This document shows positions 22,576 through 34,189 of a stretch of 64,000 nucleotides of DNA, piece after piece. The stretch comes from Muscardinus avellanarius. Its lineage: Eukaryota > Chordata > Mammalia > Rodentia > Gliridae. Position numbers and translations under genes: made by a program. The notes below the pieces were generated by a model. That model saw nothing but the letters and a program-made list of their open reading frames with translations. It had not been told where the DNA came from and ran no database searches. Numbering within the stretch: position 1 is the stretch's first letter; each line of letters opens with the position of its first letter. The stretch spans positions 124,836,221 through 124,900,220 of the forward strand of contig OY726559.1 of assembly GCA_963383645.1 (NCBI GenBank), read 5' to 3'.

Positions 22576-22965
22576 GCGACCACGTACTGCGGTGCTTCCC
22601 CTTTGCCTCTTCCTCCTGTGCCTACCTGTGACGCAGGGGCAGGCGTGGCTGTGGTGCACACTTACAGAGATGCCCCCTCCCTGCCAACTTGAGCTGCTCC
22701 TCTCTCTTCTGTGGGCTTCTTCAAGTAACTCCTTTTTGCCCTCCCACTAAAATGGCTGACATTTTAATCACTCAGGGGCCTGGGGAAGGTCTCTTCCCGC
22801 AGCCCTGGAAGACAACCCTGCACAGAGGGAGGGGTGCGGCCACAATAAGAAATGGTACCAACAACCAACAAAAAGATGAAGAAAATCCTCCCACTAGACA
22901 GGGAAGGGGTGCAGACTTTCTGGGTCCTACGTTTAGTTTTGTTTGTTTAGTTTTGTTTGTTTGTT

Positions 22966-23174
22966 GTGGTATTGAGGATAGAATCCAGGGGCCTTGTACC
23001 TCCAAGCTACGCCCCAGCCCTATTTTTTTTTATTATTATGCTTTATTTTGAGACAGGGCCTTACTAAGTTGCAGAGGGCCTTGCTGAGTTGCTGAGGCTG
23101 GCTGCAAACCTGCAATCCTCCTGTCTCAGTCTCCTAAGTACTAGGACCACAGGTGTGCACCACCACGCCCTGCT
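22966..23174 (-). repeat. B1-dID SINE, type I
   Basis: GTGGTATTGAGGATAGAATCC through ACCACGCCCTGCTT; an extra T/A run expands the linker. Confidence 0.85.
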
Positions 23175-23870
23175 TACCTTTTGTTTCATAATGATGATTC
23201 AGTTTATTAAAAAGCAATTGACTCACACACAAGTTCTAGAAAGTGGGGTACTCCCATATCTACAAAATGGCCGGATTTATTGCTCACAGACACCAGAGTC
23301 CTCAGGCCAAGAAGAACCTAGCCATGGGGCGGGAACCTTGGCTGTTGGCTCTGGTTTGAAGAGGTGGAGCCCTACTAACTGGCCTGTGTTTACCAAGGTG
23401 GGGACGAGGAGGGGGAGCAGAGGTGAGTCAGCGCACACAGGCAGCATTATTCTCCTGAAAGTTGGCCTTCCTGGCCCAGAGAAAGCCCAGTGCCCCTGCC
23501 GGTCAAGGCAGCGCCTCTGCAGACACACGACTCTTTCAGCCCATCCAGGAGAGGTTCCTCATACACTGCACAACTGGAATCTTCAAGTGCCCTTCAGATG
23601 CACAGAAAGGGAGGCCTTAGATGTGCCTCGTGAACACAACAGGCCCAGTGTTAGGAGGGCCTGGGGACGTGAGGGCTGTGAATACTCTTACACACTCCGG
23701 CACAGGATTTTTAGACAGCAATTTGGGAAAAGGTATTGAAATTTTAGATATACAGATCAGTATGTAAGCAGATAGTTAGCTAAATGAAAATAAAGCTCAC
23801 ATCTTGTTTGACCTGACAACTGTAGTTTTAGGTGTTTACCTCAAGATGTACCTGTGAAGGCAGAGCAAGA

Positions 23871-24050
23871 AGCCGAGCGTGGTGGTGCAAGTTTGTAATC
23901 CCAGTACTTGGGAGACTGAGACAGGAGGATTGCAGCCAGCTTCAGCTACTTAGTGAGGTGAAGCCCTCTGAAATTTAGTGAGACAGTTTCAAAGCAAGAA
24001 TTAGGGCTGGGGTATAGCTTGAGGTACAATGCCCTTGGTTCAATCCCCAG

Positions 24051-24112
<62 letters not shown>

Positions 24113-24359
24113 CAGACAGACAGAGAGAGAGAGCAAGGGCCTTGGATGGTGATAGGTGCCTGAAATCCCAGTCCTTGGGAGGCTGAGACAGAAGGATGGC
24201 AGATTGGAGACCAACCTCATAACTTAGTAAGGCCTTTAGAAATTTACCAAGACCCAACAAAACAAAACAGTAAAAAGGGCTGGGGATGTAGCTCAAAGGT
24301 AGAACACCCCCAGGTTTAATCTCTAGTACCAAAAAGAAACACACACACATACACACACA

Positions 24360-24394
<35 letters not shown>
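23871..24394 (+). repeat. Two SINEs separated by (GA)n, ending in (CA)n-A
   Basis: SINE 23871-24050, tail (GA)n with GACA units 24050-24133; SINE 24141-24330 with linker AACAAAACAAAACAGT; tail (CA)n then A22 at 24339-24394. Confidence 0.85.
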
Positions 24395-24621
24395 ACAGAG
24401 GGCAAGAGGGCAAGATACAGTACGAGGCTGCTCGCTGCAGCAATATTTGTAACAAGGCAAACAGGACTCTTCCTTAGGGTACTGGGATGGTATACTCTAC
24501 AAAGGAATATGGTAGTCATGAACGAAACTTGAATGGCTGATATGAGAAGGTCAAGATACAGCCATCAATATGTGGGATAAATATAGAGTGACTGCATTTG
24601 TATTTTTGTTGTTGTTTTGTT

Positions 24622-25174
24622 CTCTGGGTACTAGGAATTGAACAGGGGAAGTCTACCTCTGACCTACGCCCTAGACCTTTTCATTTTGAAAGTTGCTGAG
24701 AGTCGCACTAAATTGCTGGGACTGCCCTAGCTCTGCAATACTCTTGTCTCAGCCTACAAAGTTCTAGAAACAGGGGTACTATGCCTGGCTGCATATTTTT
24801 TTAATTTGGGTACTTGGGATGGAACCCATGGGCACTCTACCTCTGAGCTAAACCCCCAGCTCTAGTTTTAATTTATTTTTATTTTGAAACAGGGTCTCAC
24901 TAGGTTGAGAGTCTCACTACTTGCTGAGGCTGTCCTTGAACCTGCAATCCTCCTGGGGGATTGTTTGTTTGTTTTGTGGTAGTGGGGATGGAACCCAGTG
25001 GCTTTCTACCTCTGGGCTACACTCCCAGACCAATTTTATTCTTTATTTGGAAACAGGGTCTCACTAAGTTGCTGAGAGCCTCATTAAGTAGCTGAGGCTG
25101 GCTTCGAACCTGTGCGATCCTCCTGTCTCAGCCTCCAAGTACTGGGATTACAGGCATGTGCCATCACGCCTGGC
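24622..25174 (-). repeat. Three SINEs on the minus strand
   Basis: A diverged copy 24622-24790, a copy 24808-24957 interrupted after CCTCCTGGGG, and a type III copy 24976-25174. Confidence 0.8.
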
Positions 25175-25524
25175 CTTACATACTTTTTTTTAAAAGGCAA
25201 GTGTGTTACAATTGTTTTGTTGAAAACACTCAAGGTACCTTTGGGGAGAAGGCTTATTAGGGTTTTAGGAAGATGACTTATTTTCTGTACCGTTTACATT
25301 TTTTAATCACAAGTTGAGTATTCTTTACCCCAAATGCCTAGAACTGTTTCAGATTTTGGATTATTTTTTTATTTTAGAATATCTACATATGCACAATAAG
25401 TTATCTTGGAGACTGGACTTCAGTCCAAATCAGAAACTTAAATATTTCACATACACCTTACACATACTGCGTAATGGGAATTTTACACAATATTTTTAGT
25501 GAGTTTATATTTTTTATTCTGTTT

Positions 25525-25705
25525 TATACTAGAGTTTGAACCTAAAGGGGTCTAGTCACACTCCTAATCTCATTTTTATTAAAAAAGACAGGGTCTTTAT
25601 TTTTTTTAAGACAGAGTCTCACTAGGTTGCCCATATTGGCCTTGAACCTCCTGTCTCAGCCTCCTCCGTGCTGTGATTACAGGTGTGCACCACCACACCC
25701 AGCTT
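25525..25705 (-). repeat. Old B1-dID SINE
   Basis: The left arm is clear (AAGACAGAGTCTCACTAGGT to CCACACCCAGCTT); the right arm (25525-25565) is barely recognisable. Confidence 0.6.
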
Positions 25706-25797
25706 GCACTTGTGTTTTGATTGCAACCTGTGACATGATGTCAGGTGTGGAGTTTTTCATGAGTCATGTTGGCACTCATAAAGTTTGGGGTTTTGCA

Positions 25798-25960
25798 AGG
25801 TGCAGGGGTGCACACCTCTATTCCTAGTACTTGGAAGGCTGGGGCAAGAAGGCAGCAGGTTTGAGGCCAACACACAGTAATGTAGTGAGACGCTGCATCC
25901 AAATATAAAGGGCTGGGAGTGTAGCTCAGAAGTACAACACCCCTGGATTCAATTCCTAAA
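25798..25960 (+). repeat. B1-dID SINE, diverged
   Basis: CAAGGTGCAGGGGTGCACACC to CCCCTGGATTCAATTCC; lies within the Tigger fossil. Confidence 0.75.
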
Positions 25961-26729
25961 AAAGTTTTAAGTTCTGAAGCATTCTGGTGTTTGGATTTTC
26001 AGATTATGGATGCTCACCCAATAGCAAAATTTAAAAATAAAAACATTGAAAAGCATGGCAACTGAACTGGGCTCTCCAAGCCAAAAATTGGATCATGGTT
26101 TTAAGACTGAATTCTGTTCTGCTTCTGCCTTTGAAAGACATTGGAAGATGTTGTCTGAAAACAAGATAGTAGCCTGTGTGGAACTTTTGGTTTGTCCATG
26201 GGAAAAATAGGACTGCAGATCCAATTTCCATAAAAACCCAAGACTAGAATGTCCTGGTACTAAGTGCATCTCCTGGAGAAGCAGAGGAACCATTTCCTTA
26301 CTGTGAACAAGGGACAATGGCTCTGCCCTGGCCAGCAGGTGAGCCGAACTTTCTGTCCGGTGAGTCACAACAGGAAAGGAACAACCCTCGCTGTTAGACT
26401 CTGACCTTTTCAGTTGACATTCTGGAGCTCCACCTTTTGCTTTTCTCCTGTTCAACTGGAATGAAACACTTCCATTAGAAATGCTGGGAAAAATCAAGCA
26501 TACGTATGTTTGATTATGTATATAAGGTACATTTCAACTTTATAGAATTTGAATGCCCCCCAATATTTTGGTGAGACAAAGGTGTGTCTTTGAGCCAAGT
26601 GTGTGTGCTCTGGACTGAGGGGACAGAGCACCAGAAAGGGGTGCTTCCTGTAGGGAAGGCCCGGCTGCCAACAGCAAACCAACCACCTCCATACCTCTCA
26701 ATGCCTGGGTAGCTGGCACTAAAATTTAT

Positions 26730-26850
26730 GAACCCATAAGTATATGCCAATGCTTTACACAATCTCATTTAAGCCTCAAAACACTTGCAAAACACAGTAT
26801 TATAATTTTACATATCCTGTCACTATTTTATAAATGAAGAAATAAGCCTA
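26730..26850 (-). repeat. MIR fossil, weak
   Basis: ATGCCAATGCTTTACACAAT and TTTTATAAATGAAGAAATAA resemble the reverse of the MIR 3' half. Confidence 0.4.
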
Positions 26851-26867
26851 ATGTCAAAATGTATTAA

Positions 26868-27059
26868 GTACAGCATTCGGGAGGCTGAGACAGGATGATT
26901 GTGGCTTGAGGCCAGCCTCAGCTACTTAGTGAGGCCCTTTGCAACTTAGTGAGACCCTGTTTCAAAATAAAGAATTAAAAATAGGGCTGGGGGTATAGCT
27001 TGGAGGTAGAATGTCCCTAGGATCCATCTCCAGTACCGCAAAAAAAAAAAAAAAAAAAA
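26868..27059 (+). repeat. B1-dID SINE, type II, 5' truncated
   Basis: Begins GTACAGCATTCGGGAGGC; right arm complete; pure A tail of about 20. Confidence 0.85.
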
Positions 27060-27781
27060 GCATCAAGTTGCTGCCACTGGGAGAGGAGGTGAGGGTTAAA
27101 TTATTGGGGGGCTGGCATACAAGGCTGGGGGCTGGGAGGCTCACTCAGTATGAAGATGTGTTTATCACCGTGGCTCCATTAAGATCATGCAACCTCAGCA
27201 AAGTCCAGCACGTCTGGGCATTTGCACCCCCACGATCTCAGATCTCATCGAGTCCCTGAGACTTGACACTGGCATTTCGGGCTTCCCTTTTCTTTGTTCT
27301 TCCCGCTCTAGTTGTCCTCCAAGCTAAGTGTCAACGTTGTGAGTGCAGCGGTCTCCTAGCTGGCTTGGCTGGAGTCAGCCTTTCTAGAAGAGTCAGCCCC
27401 AGTGGGACGAGTGGTCCACGGCCAGAGCAAATACAATTTCCAACCCGACACGGGACACTTCTGAGCCGAGAAAGCAGTGTTAGTAACAAAACTGGCGCAA
27501 AAAGGCAAAACCAGGGCTGACTCAGCAGCACCGCTGCATCCTGACTGTCCTGATCTCTGAAAGCCCAGGGCAGCTGTCAGCCAGCATCTGCCAGCCAACC
27601 GCAGAGTGTCACACAAAACACTCAGCCCCTTGAGCAATCCTGTCCTCCACGGGAGGCTCCAAGCTCTGCTGCTGGGGCTACTGCGGAGATCAAGTGAGAA
27701 TGGCCATCACACCCCTAATCCCTTGAGGGGGGAGGGTTTTCTATTTGTTTTGTTTTGGGTGCTAGGTTTTGTTCTTGTTTT

Positions 27782-27967
27782 GTAGGACCGTGGATTGAAC
27801 CAGGACCTTACATATACTAGGCAAGTGCGCTACCACTGAGCTACAGCCCCAGCCCTTTTATTTTGAGACACGGTATCATTAGTTGTGGAGGCTGGCCTCG
27901 AACTTGCAAGCCTCTACCTTAGCATCCTGAGTAGCTGAGATGACAGGCCTATATCACTGTGCCGGCC
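27782..27967 (-). repeat. B1-ID dimer with undeleted ID arm
   Basis: The minus strand reads GTAGCTCAGTGGTAGCGCAC and TTGCCTAGTATATGTAAGG, so the tRNA-like arm keeps the segment missing in all dID copies. The left arm is a normal B1 arm. Confidence 0.75.
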
Positions 27968-28114
27968 AAACTCAGCTTTAAATAAACTGGCCCCAGCAGG
28001 AAAAGAAAAAGCCTTAATTTTGCTTTCTCTGCCTATCAACCTCAAAAGGATCATTTTCTGTAGCAATAAATAGTTCAAATCTAAGATGTAAATGAAAAGT
28101 TAACCTATTTCATC

Positions 28115-28576
28115 TTTTTTTTTTTTTTTTTTTTTTGCAGTACTGGGGATGGAACCCAGCGGTATTCTACCTCAGAGCTACACCCCAGCCCTATTTTTTA
28201 ATTTTTAATTTTTAAATTAAAAAAATTTTTTGTAGTAATGGGGGTGGAGCCCAGGAGATTCTACCTCCAAACTACACCCCCATCCCTATTTTTATTCTTT
28301 ATTTTATTCTTTATTTTGAAACAGGGTCTCACTGAGTTGCAAAGGGCCTCACTAATTAGCTAAGGCTGTCTGCGAACCAGGATCCTCCTGTCTCTGCCTC
28401 CCAAATGCTGGGATTACAAGGGTGTGCCACCATGCTTGTAATTTTTTATTTTGAAACAAGGTCTCACTACGTTGCAGAGGGCCTCACTAAGTAGCTGAGG
28501 CTGTCCTTGAATTACGATTCTCCTGTCTCAGCCTCCCGAGTACTGGGATTACCAGCATGGGCCACCCCGCCAGGCA
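28115..28576 (-). repeat. Nested SINEs (II inside I/II)
   Basis: Poly(T) 28115-28136 and right arm 28138-28196 belong to the outer copy, whose left arm resumes at 28437-28576; the inner copy is 28229-28436. Confidence 0.8.
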
Positions 28577-28754
28577 TTTCATAATTCTAAGATGTACTTT
28601 TTCCACATTTTAACATTCTAAAATCAGTGTGTGTCTTCAGAGTCAACGGTATGTCATGGCTTAACTGGCGGTGTTTGCTTTTGAAGGAATATATAAGATA
28701 ATCATGTCCTTGTTACAACCAGTAGCATTTTAGGCGTGATGAATTACAGCACAG

Positions 28755-28820
28755 AACACTTACTAGTGACCAGGTGCTGTTCTAAGTACTTTACCAGTAT
28801 TAGGTCACGGTTCAGTACCA
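28755..28820 (-). repeat. MIR fossil, short
   Basis: CACTTACTAGTGACCAGGTGCTGTTCTAAG resembles the reversed MIR 3' end. Confidence 0.4.
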
Positions 28821-29306
28821 CCACAGGTTTATTTTTGTATTATTCTGGAGGCATTGTACCAAATACTAACTTCACGTCAGAGACTAGTGGTTTACTAGTG
28901 AGGCTGATGATCACCTAGTTTTAGCAGCTTTGTTGTGAAATGTTTGTAGGAGCCACCCTCCGCATCCCCATCCAGCCACAGGACGAGGGAGGAGTCCCCG
29001 GTGATGGTGATGGGCCATCTGCCACCATCAGATAATAAAGTAAAAATGACTATGACAAACATTCTCAAATATGCAACATGGGTTTGACTGTCCCTCGTAC
29101 GGTCCCCCTCGGCGCCGAGTTCCAGTGTGAGGTCCTCCGCAGTTCTCTACTGGCCCCGTTTCTAGCTGTAGGGAATTTAAGCCACCCCCATTCTATTTCC
29201 CAGACATCTTTCCCTCTGCTGTGGAAAGCCTCAGGCAGCAAGACCAGATTTCCCCTTTAGTTGGTGAGCGCCTAGGGTTTCTTTTCCCATATAAAACCGC
29301 GCTGCC

Positions 29307-29539
29307 AGCCAGGCATGGTGGCGCACGCTTGTAATCCCCGCACTTGGGAGGCTGAGACAGGAGGATCGCACGGGTTCGAAGCCAGCCTTAGCTACTTAGT
29401 GAGGCTCTCCGCAACTTAGTGAGACCCTGTTTCCAAATAAAATATAAAAAAAAAGGTCTGGGAGTGTAGCCCGGAGGTAGAAAGCCTCTGGGTTCCACCC
29501 CCAGTACCACCAAAAAATAAATAAATAAATAAATAAAAA
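29307..29539 (+). repeat. B1-dID SINE, type III, with perfect TSD
   Basis: TAAAACCGCGCTGCC (15 bp) flanks the element at 29292-29306 and 29540-29554. The left arm has GGGTTCGAAGCCAGCC, the right arm GGGTTCCACCCCCAGTACC, and the tail is (AAAT)n. A recent insertion. Confidence 0.92.
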
Positions 29540-30087
29540 TAAAACCGCGCTGCCTTCACATTCTGAGCTTCCCACACTTTTGGGGGGGGGGGTCTCAGGC
29601 CTCTCACCTCAGCAAACCCTCCCAGCCAGCTGTGGGGCTGCGGGCCAGGGCCTGCCTTGAGCCGAGGGGATGTTCCCTCTCGGGCATCACTGCTCAGCTT
29701 TCTCCCTCTGGAACTTCCCTGCAAGTGCTGCCAGCACTGCAACTCCAGACCACCTGGAAGGACGGCTCCTTCCTCTCTAGCTTCCCCAAGTCCTCTCTTA
29801 AGCCTCCTTTACTTGGGCCCTTTCCCCTGCATGATCTGGGACCTCCATGGCCCAGGCTTCCATAATTCCCCGCAAGAAGCCGGGGCTCCCTGCAGCCTGC
29901 AGGGCACCGTCCTCAGGCAAAGCAGCAGGTTCCGGTGGTTTCTACTCCCAGCACAACCACTGGTACCCCAGGGCCCAGGAAGTCAGGGACAGCGGCTGCC
30001 CTGACATGCCTGATCTGGAGGCCCTGGGGCTGCACCTCACACATGGCTATCGGGCATCTGGTGCAGGTCTGGAGGGCACCTGGACTG

Positions 30088-30240
30088 TCAGCACTCAGGA
30101 GGCTGTGACAGGAGGATCTGGGATCAAGGCCAGCTCAGCAACTCAGTGAGACCGTTTAGAAATAAAACAAAATAGGGCCAGGGATGTAGCTCAGCAGTAG
30201 GATGCCCTGGGTTTAATACAGTACCAAAAGGAAAGAGAAG
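30088..30240 (+). repeat. B1-dID SINE, 5' truncated
   Basis: Starts GTCAGCACTCAGGAGGCTG; right arm GGGCCAGGGATGTAGCTCAG with a shortened loop. Confidence 0.75.
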
Positions 30241-30664
30241 AAAAGAAGACATAAAGTGCCAGTCTCAACAGGACTCCCCAACATGATGCTGTCCACCTCT
30301 GACCCTGCCTTCCCCTAGCTCCAAGGCCCCACAACACTGTTTTCCAAGGCACACCATAACAGAGTTTGTGCTCTGTGCTCCAGGGTCTGTGTGCGGGGAT
30401 CTTCCATAACCACGTCACACCCTGCCTGGCATGTTCTCCCACAAACTCCTCCACCCCAACCCACGCCGTGTCTAGTAAGCGCGTGCCCAGTCTGCTCAGC
30501 ATCCTCTTCTCAGCCTCCCTTGCTGCCCTTGGTGAACAGCAGCAGCCGGGTGCCTGGCTCCCAGAACTGGCCCCTGGCACCTTTCTACCCAAGGCCTACG
30601 ACAGTGATGGCGGACACATCGGGGCAACCCGCAAATATTTGAGTTAATAAAACAGAATGTTATT

Positions 30665-31060
30665 TTTCTTGCATAACAACTGATTCGTATTATATACAAG
30701 GCACTGTTCTCAGTATTTTGTATATGATAATTTCTTCTTCTTTTTTTTTTTTTTAGTGGTACTGGGGTTCTTGGAAGCCCTTCTACCTCCGGGCTACACT
30801 CCCAGACCTATTTTATATTTTTGAAACAGGGTCTCTTACGCCAGCGCGGCTGGCTTCGAACCTGAGCGATCCTCCTGTCTCCACCTCCCAAGCGCGAGGA
30901 TTACAAGCGTGCGCCACCACGCCCGACTATGATAATTTCTTTAACCATCACAAGGCAGGAAACCAAGACACAGAGAGGTTAAGTAACTTGCTCGGCTCCA
31001 ACAGCTGGGCTTTCAAATCAGGCCATCTTTGCACTTAAACACTCAACCTATGGCCTGTCC
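30665..31060 (-). repeat. MIR fossil interrupted by a SINE
   Basis: TACAAGGCACTGTTCTCAGT before and ACAGAGAGGTTAAGTAACTTG after the SINE at 30737-30927 are consecutive parts of MIR read in reverse. Confidence 0.7.
30737..30927 (-). repeat. B1-dID SINE, type IV, with perfect TSD
   Basis: TATGATAATTTCTT (14 bp) flanks it at 30723-30736 and 30928-30941. Right arm GGGGTTCTTGGAAGCCC in reverse, left arm GCCAGCGCGGCTGGC hairpin. Confidence 0.92.
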
Positions 31061-31130
31061 TCACAAAGTAAGAGGCTACTGGAAACAGTAGTAATCCTTG
31101 TGTGTAGGTGTGTGTGCATGCACACGTGCA

Positions 31131-31328
31131 CAATATTAGGAACTGAACCCAGAGGCATTCTACCTCCAAGCTATACCTCCAAGCCCTTTAAAATTTTTTT
31201 GTTTGTTTGTTTTTGAAACAGGGTCTCACTGAGAGTCTCGCTAAGTTGCTAGTCTGGTCTCCAATCTGCAATCCTCATCTCATCTTCCCAGGTACTGGGA
31301 TTATAGGCATGTACCACCATGCCTGGCT
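31131..31328 (-). repeat. B1-dID SINE, type I
   Basis: AGGAACTGAACCCAGAGGCATTC to ACCACCATGCCTGGCT; linker (GTTT)n; preceded by a short TG run at 31100-31130. Confidence 0.8.
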
Positions 31329-31937
31329 GACAGCAATAATTCTAAAGTTCATACAGACTTCCTTATGACATGTTTACAGGGCCGACCTACCAAATTCTTT
31401 CACCTGGACAACCACACTACAAAGTACTTCTATTAGTGTTTTCTCACAGGAAGAAGGTCTCTGGGCATAGATAGCACCTGGTGTAAAGCCCGCAGCGGGA
31501 GCCCCGCGGCAGCCTGGCTCGGGCTCCACGCCTGGATCAGCTCCCAGAGGACCTCTGGTCCCTGCACTGTCCCCGCGCAGAGCAGTGCCTGGGGCGTGGT
31601 AGCGCTGATCAGCCAGTACTAGCTGGGTGAATAGTTACAGGCCACTTTGGCTCACCTCAGAACATCTTTGCTGTGTGACTATCACACCACTGCTTCTACT
31701 GTAGAACAGATGAGGGTCCTAAGCCCAGGGTCTGAGCCAAGGAAAACAGAAGCCCCCAACCCAGAGGTCAAAGGGAAGGGATGTTGCCCCTAAAGCGGTG
31801 CTCTTAAGCCCGCAGCCTATAACTCTAACCACATCATTAGTGAGGGGAAGACGTCTCAAGCTATCGGATAATATGATCAAATGGTTGGAATCTCTCTATA
31901 TGACAAATGCTTATTTTAGTTCTACTTCTATTTATCT

Positions 31938-32145
31938 GTGTGTGTGGGGGGGTCCTGTGGGTGGAACCCAGGGGCCTCTACCTCTGGGCTACACCCCGAC
32001 CTATTTTATATTTTATTTGGAAACAGGGTCTTACTAAGTTGCTGGGAGCCTCACTCAGTAGCTGAGGCTGGCTTTGAACCTGTGCGATCCTCCTGTCTCC
32101 GCCTCCCAAGTACTGGGATTACAAGCGTGCGCCACCACGCCCGGC
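31938..32145 (-). repeat. B1-dID SINE, type III, with TSD
   Basis: TCTATTTATCT occurs at 31927-31937 and 32146-32156. Starts with a short GT/G run, then GTGGAACCCAGGGGCC. Confidence 0.88.
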
Positions 32146-32273
32146 TCTATTTATCTTTTAATCAAAATAATAATAAGGAAGCCATACCATTGTCAGTCTC
32201 TGTCTTTTCAGCTGTGGCTCTGCTAGCTTGACAGATACTCCAAGCATTTAACAACCCTCTAAGGGAACTGCCA

Positions 32274-32475
32274 GCCAAGCCTGATGGCACATGCCTGTAA
32301 TCTCAGTCCTGGGAGGCTGAGGCAGATGGTCACAGGTTCAAGGCCAGCCTTGGCAACTTAGCAAGACCCGCGGCAACTTACCAAGACCTTGTTTCAAATA
32401 ATAAAAAATAAAAGGGGCCAGGGTTGTAGCTCAGTGGTAGAATGCACCTGGGTTCAATCTCCAGTATCAAAATAA
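32274..32475 (+). repeat. B1-dID SINE, type I
   Basis: AGCCAAGCCTGATGGCACATG to TCTCCAGTATC with an AAAC/AAAT tail. Confidence 0.8.
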
Positions 32476-33167
32476 ACAAATAATTTGCAATTTGCTGGAT
32501 AATTCTCCTTGCTCACCCGGCAGTGGTTTAGAATCAACAGGCTTCAAGACACGCGCTGCCTTTCACATGTCTTGGGCAAGGCCAATTTCAAAAACTACTA
32601 TTCCTCTTCACAGTCCAGGCAGTCTGTTAAATATATACCTACATGTGACTCAGGTTTTGCACCTCCGATGACAACTGACATTAACAATAGATTTATAGAC
32701 AGAAGTCCTATCAGACAACACGTCCTACTTTGGGGTTTGAAAAGTAGCCTTTGAAGTCACGGTAGCTGCTCAGAGAGGCTTTTTAAAATTGAATTAAGGC
32801 GGCGCCATATTGCCACCGGCAGCAGCAGCACCGAATCCAGAGAGGCCAATACAGCTACATCTGCGTACTCAAGAACAGTGAGTCAAATTGCGGGCCACAG
32901 AGGAGAAATCCCAGTACTGTACTCCCTGGGACTTGACCCAGTGGGGGAGGGGCGGTGGCAGAGATATCACACCATAGAACTTGCAACCTGGCACCCCCCA
33001 CAGTCTAAAGCAGCCTCTAGCGACTCTCTGGGTCGGAGACTCTGTGATAAAACCCAGTAAAGGAGTAGTGGGGTCCGAGATACTACTGACTCGAGATCCA
33101 GAACACCTTAAGGGAAGTCATAGTGACCCAAGGGAAGAACCCAGAGAAGGCACAAACATCCGAAATC

Positions 33168-34052
33168 ATGGGAAAGAGGAATAATTCTGGAGCAATAAAT
33201 GCCCACAACCCCACAACATCAGAACCCGATAAAACAGAAAATCAGAGATTTCTAGAAGATCAAATCAGGAAAATAACTGTAGAAATAATAGAGGTGCTTC
33301 GAAAAGAACTCAGAGAGAGCCAAAAAGAGATAAAGGATGCAATTAATGAAGTAAAGGCCTCAATTCAAAGCACAAACAACCGATTAGAACACATGGAGAA
33401 CAGAATCTCGCTCTTAGAAGATGAGCAATCCAAAAATGAACGCATAGTTTCTAATCTAGAAAAAAATATCCGACAGCAGGAATCTGATATTGAAGAAATA
33501 TGGGCCCATTTTAAGAGAGCTAACCTAAGAATATTTGGAATAGAGGAGGGAAAAGAAAGTGAAACCAAAGGGATCAACAATCTCTTCAAGGAAGTAATAG
33601 CAGAAAATTTTCCAGACATAGAGCAAGAGGTCGATACACAGGTCCAGGAAACTTATAGAACTCCCTTTAGACAGGATCGGAGAAGAGGATCCCCACGCCA
33701 CATAATTGTCAAAATGACCAATGTGGAAGCCAAGCAGAGAATCTTAAAGGCAACAAAAGCAAAGGGCCAAGTGACATTCAGAGACAAACCAATTAGAATC
33801 ACTCCAGACTTCCCAAACCAAGTTATGAGAGCCAGAAGGGCTTGGAGTAACATATTCCAAACTCTGAAAGAAAACAACTTCCAGCCAAAAATTTCCTACC
33901 CAGCAAAACTTTCTATCAAATTAGATGGAGAAATAAGAAGCTTCCATGACAAACATAAACTGAAGGAATTTATGTCTTCAAAACCAGCACTAGAGAAAAT
34001 ACTCAAAGAGATTAACTACAAAGAAGAAATAGGTAACACACTCCAGAACTAG
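33168..34052 (+). CDS. LINE-1 ORF1 protein (RNA-binding chaperone), intact
   Basis: 294 codons from ATGGGAAAGAGG, whose product starts MGKRNN like other mammalian ORF1p (MGKK in human); an in-frame ATG 45 nt upstream (33123) is possible but less likely. Parts by residue of the 294: basic/polar N-tail 1-25; coiled coil about 30-110 rich in E, K, R with heptads (VLRKELRESQKEIKDA, NRLEHMENRISLLEDE); RRM-like domain from about 115 (RANLRIFGIEEGKE) including TPRHI-like SPRHIIVKMTNVEAKQRIL; C-terminal domain from about 215 (RARRAWSNIFQTLKENNFQP, ISYPAKLSIKLDGEIRSF). The family forms trimers, coats RNA and acts as a nucleic-acid chaperone in retrotransposition. No stop or frameshift in the whole length, unlike every other L1 remnant here. 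Length is normal to slightly short (human 338). Confidence 0.9.
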   Translation: MGKRNNSGAINAHNPTTSEPDKTENQRFLEDQIRKITVEIIEVLRKELRESQKEIKDAINEVKASIQSTNNRLEHMENRISLLEDEQSKNERIVSNLEKNIRQQESDIEEIWAHFKRANLRIFGIEEGKESETKGINNLFKEVIAENFPDIEQEVDTQVQETYRTPFRQDRRRGSPRHIIVKMTNVEAKQRILKATKAKGQVTFRDKPIRITPDFPNQVMRARRAWSNIFQTLKENNFQPKISYPAKLSIKLDGEIRSFHDKHKLKEFMSSKPALEKILKEINYKEEIGNTLQN

Positions 34053-34189
34053 AGAAACAAGATTTTCCATCCAACAAACAACTAAGATTGGTTATCTGTG
34101 GAGATTCATTATTTATGTTAGTCTTTTACCTATCTGTAAAGGGTATTGTTTGCCTTTATTGTTGTTAATTTCTAGGATTCCTAGTTGGA

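Larger units (their letters stand above)
25311..26012. mobile_element. Tigger-type DNA transposon fossil split by two SINEs
   Basis: GTTGAGTATTCTTTACCCCA at the left and TTTCAGATTATGGATGCTCA at the right form the decayed inverted ends of a non-autonomous element whose consensus starts GTTGAGTATCCCTTATCC. Internal CAATAAGTTATCTTGGAGA and ACACCTTACACATA also fit. SINEs at 25525-25705 and 25798-25960 interrupt it. Confidence 0.65.

Noticed and set aside
22689..23739. Plus-strand frames of 120 and 216 codons
   Set aside because: Both include translated SINE sequence; no homology recognised outside it.
30391..30699. Overlapping frames on both strands in a GC-rich stretch
   Set aside because: No motif or family resemblance; frames overlap on opposite strands as expected for GC-rich noncoding sequence.
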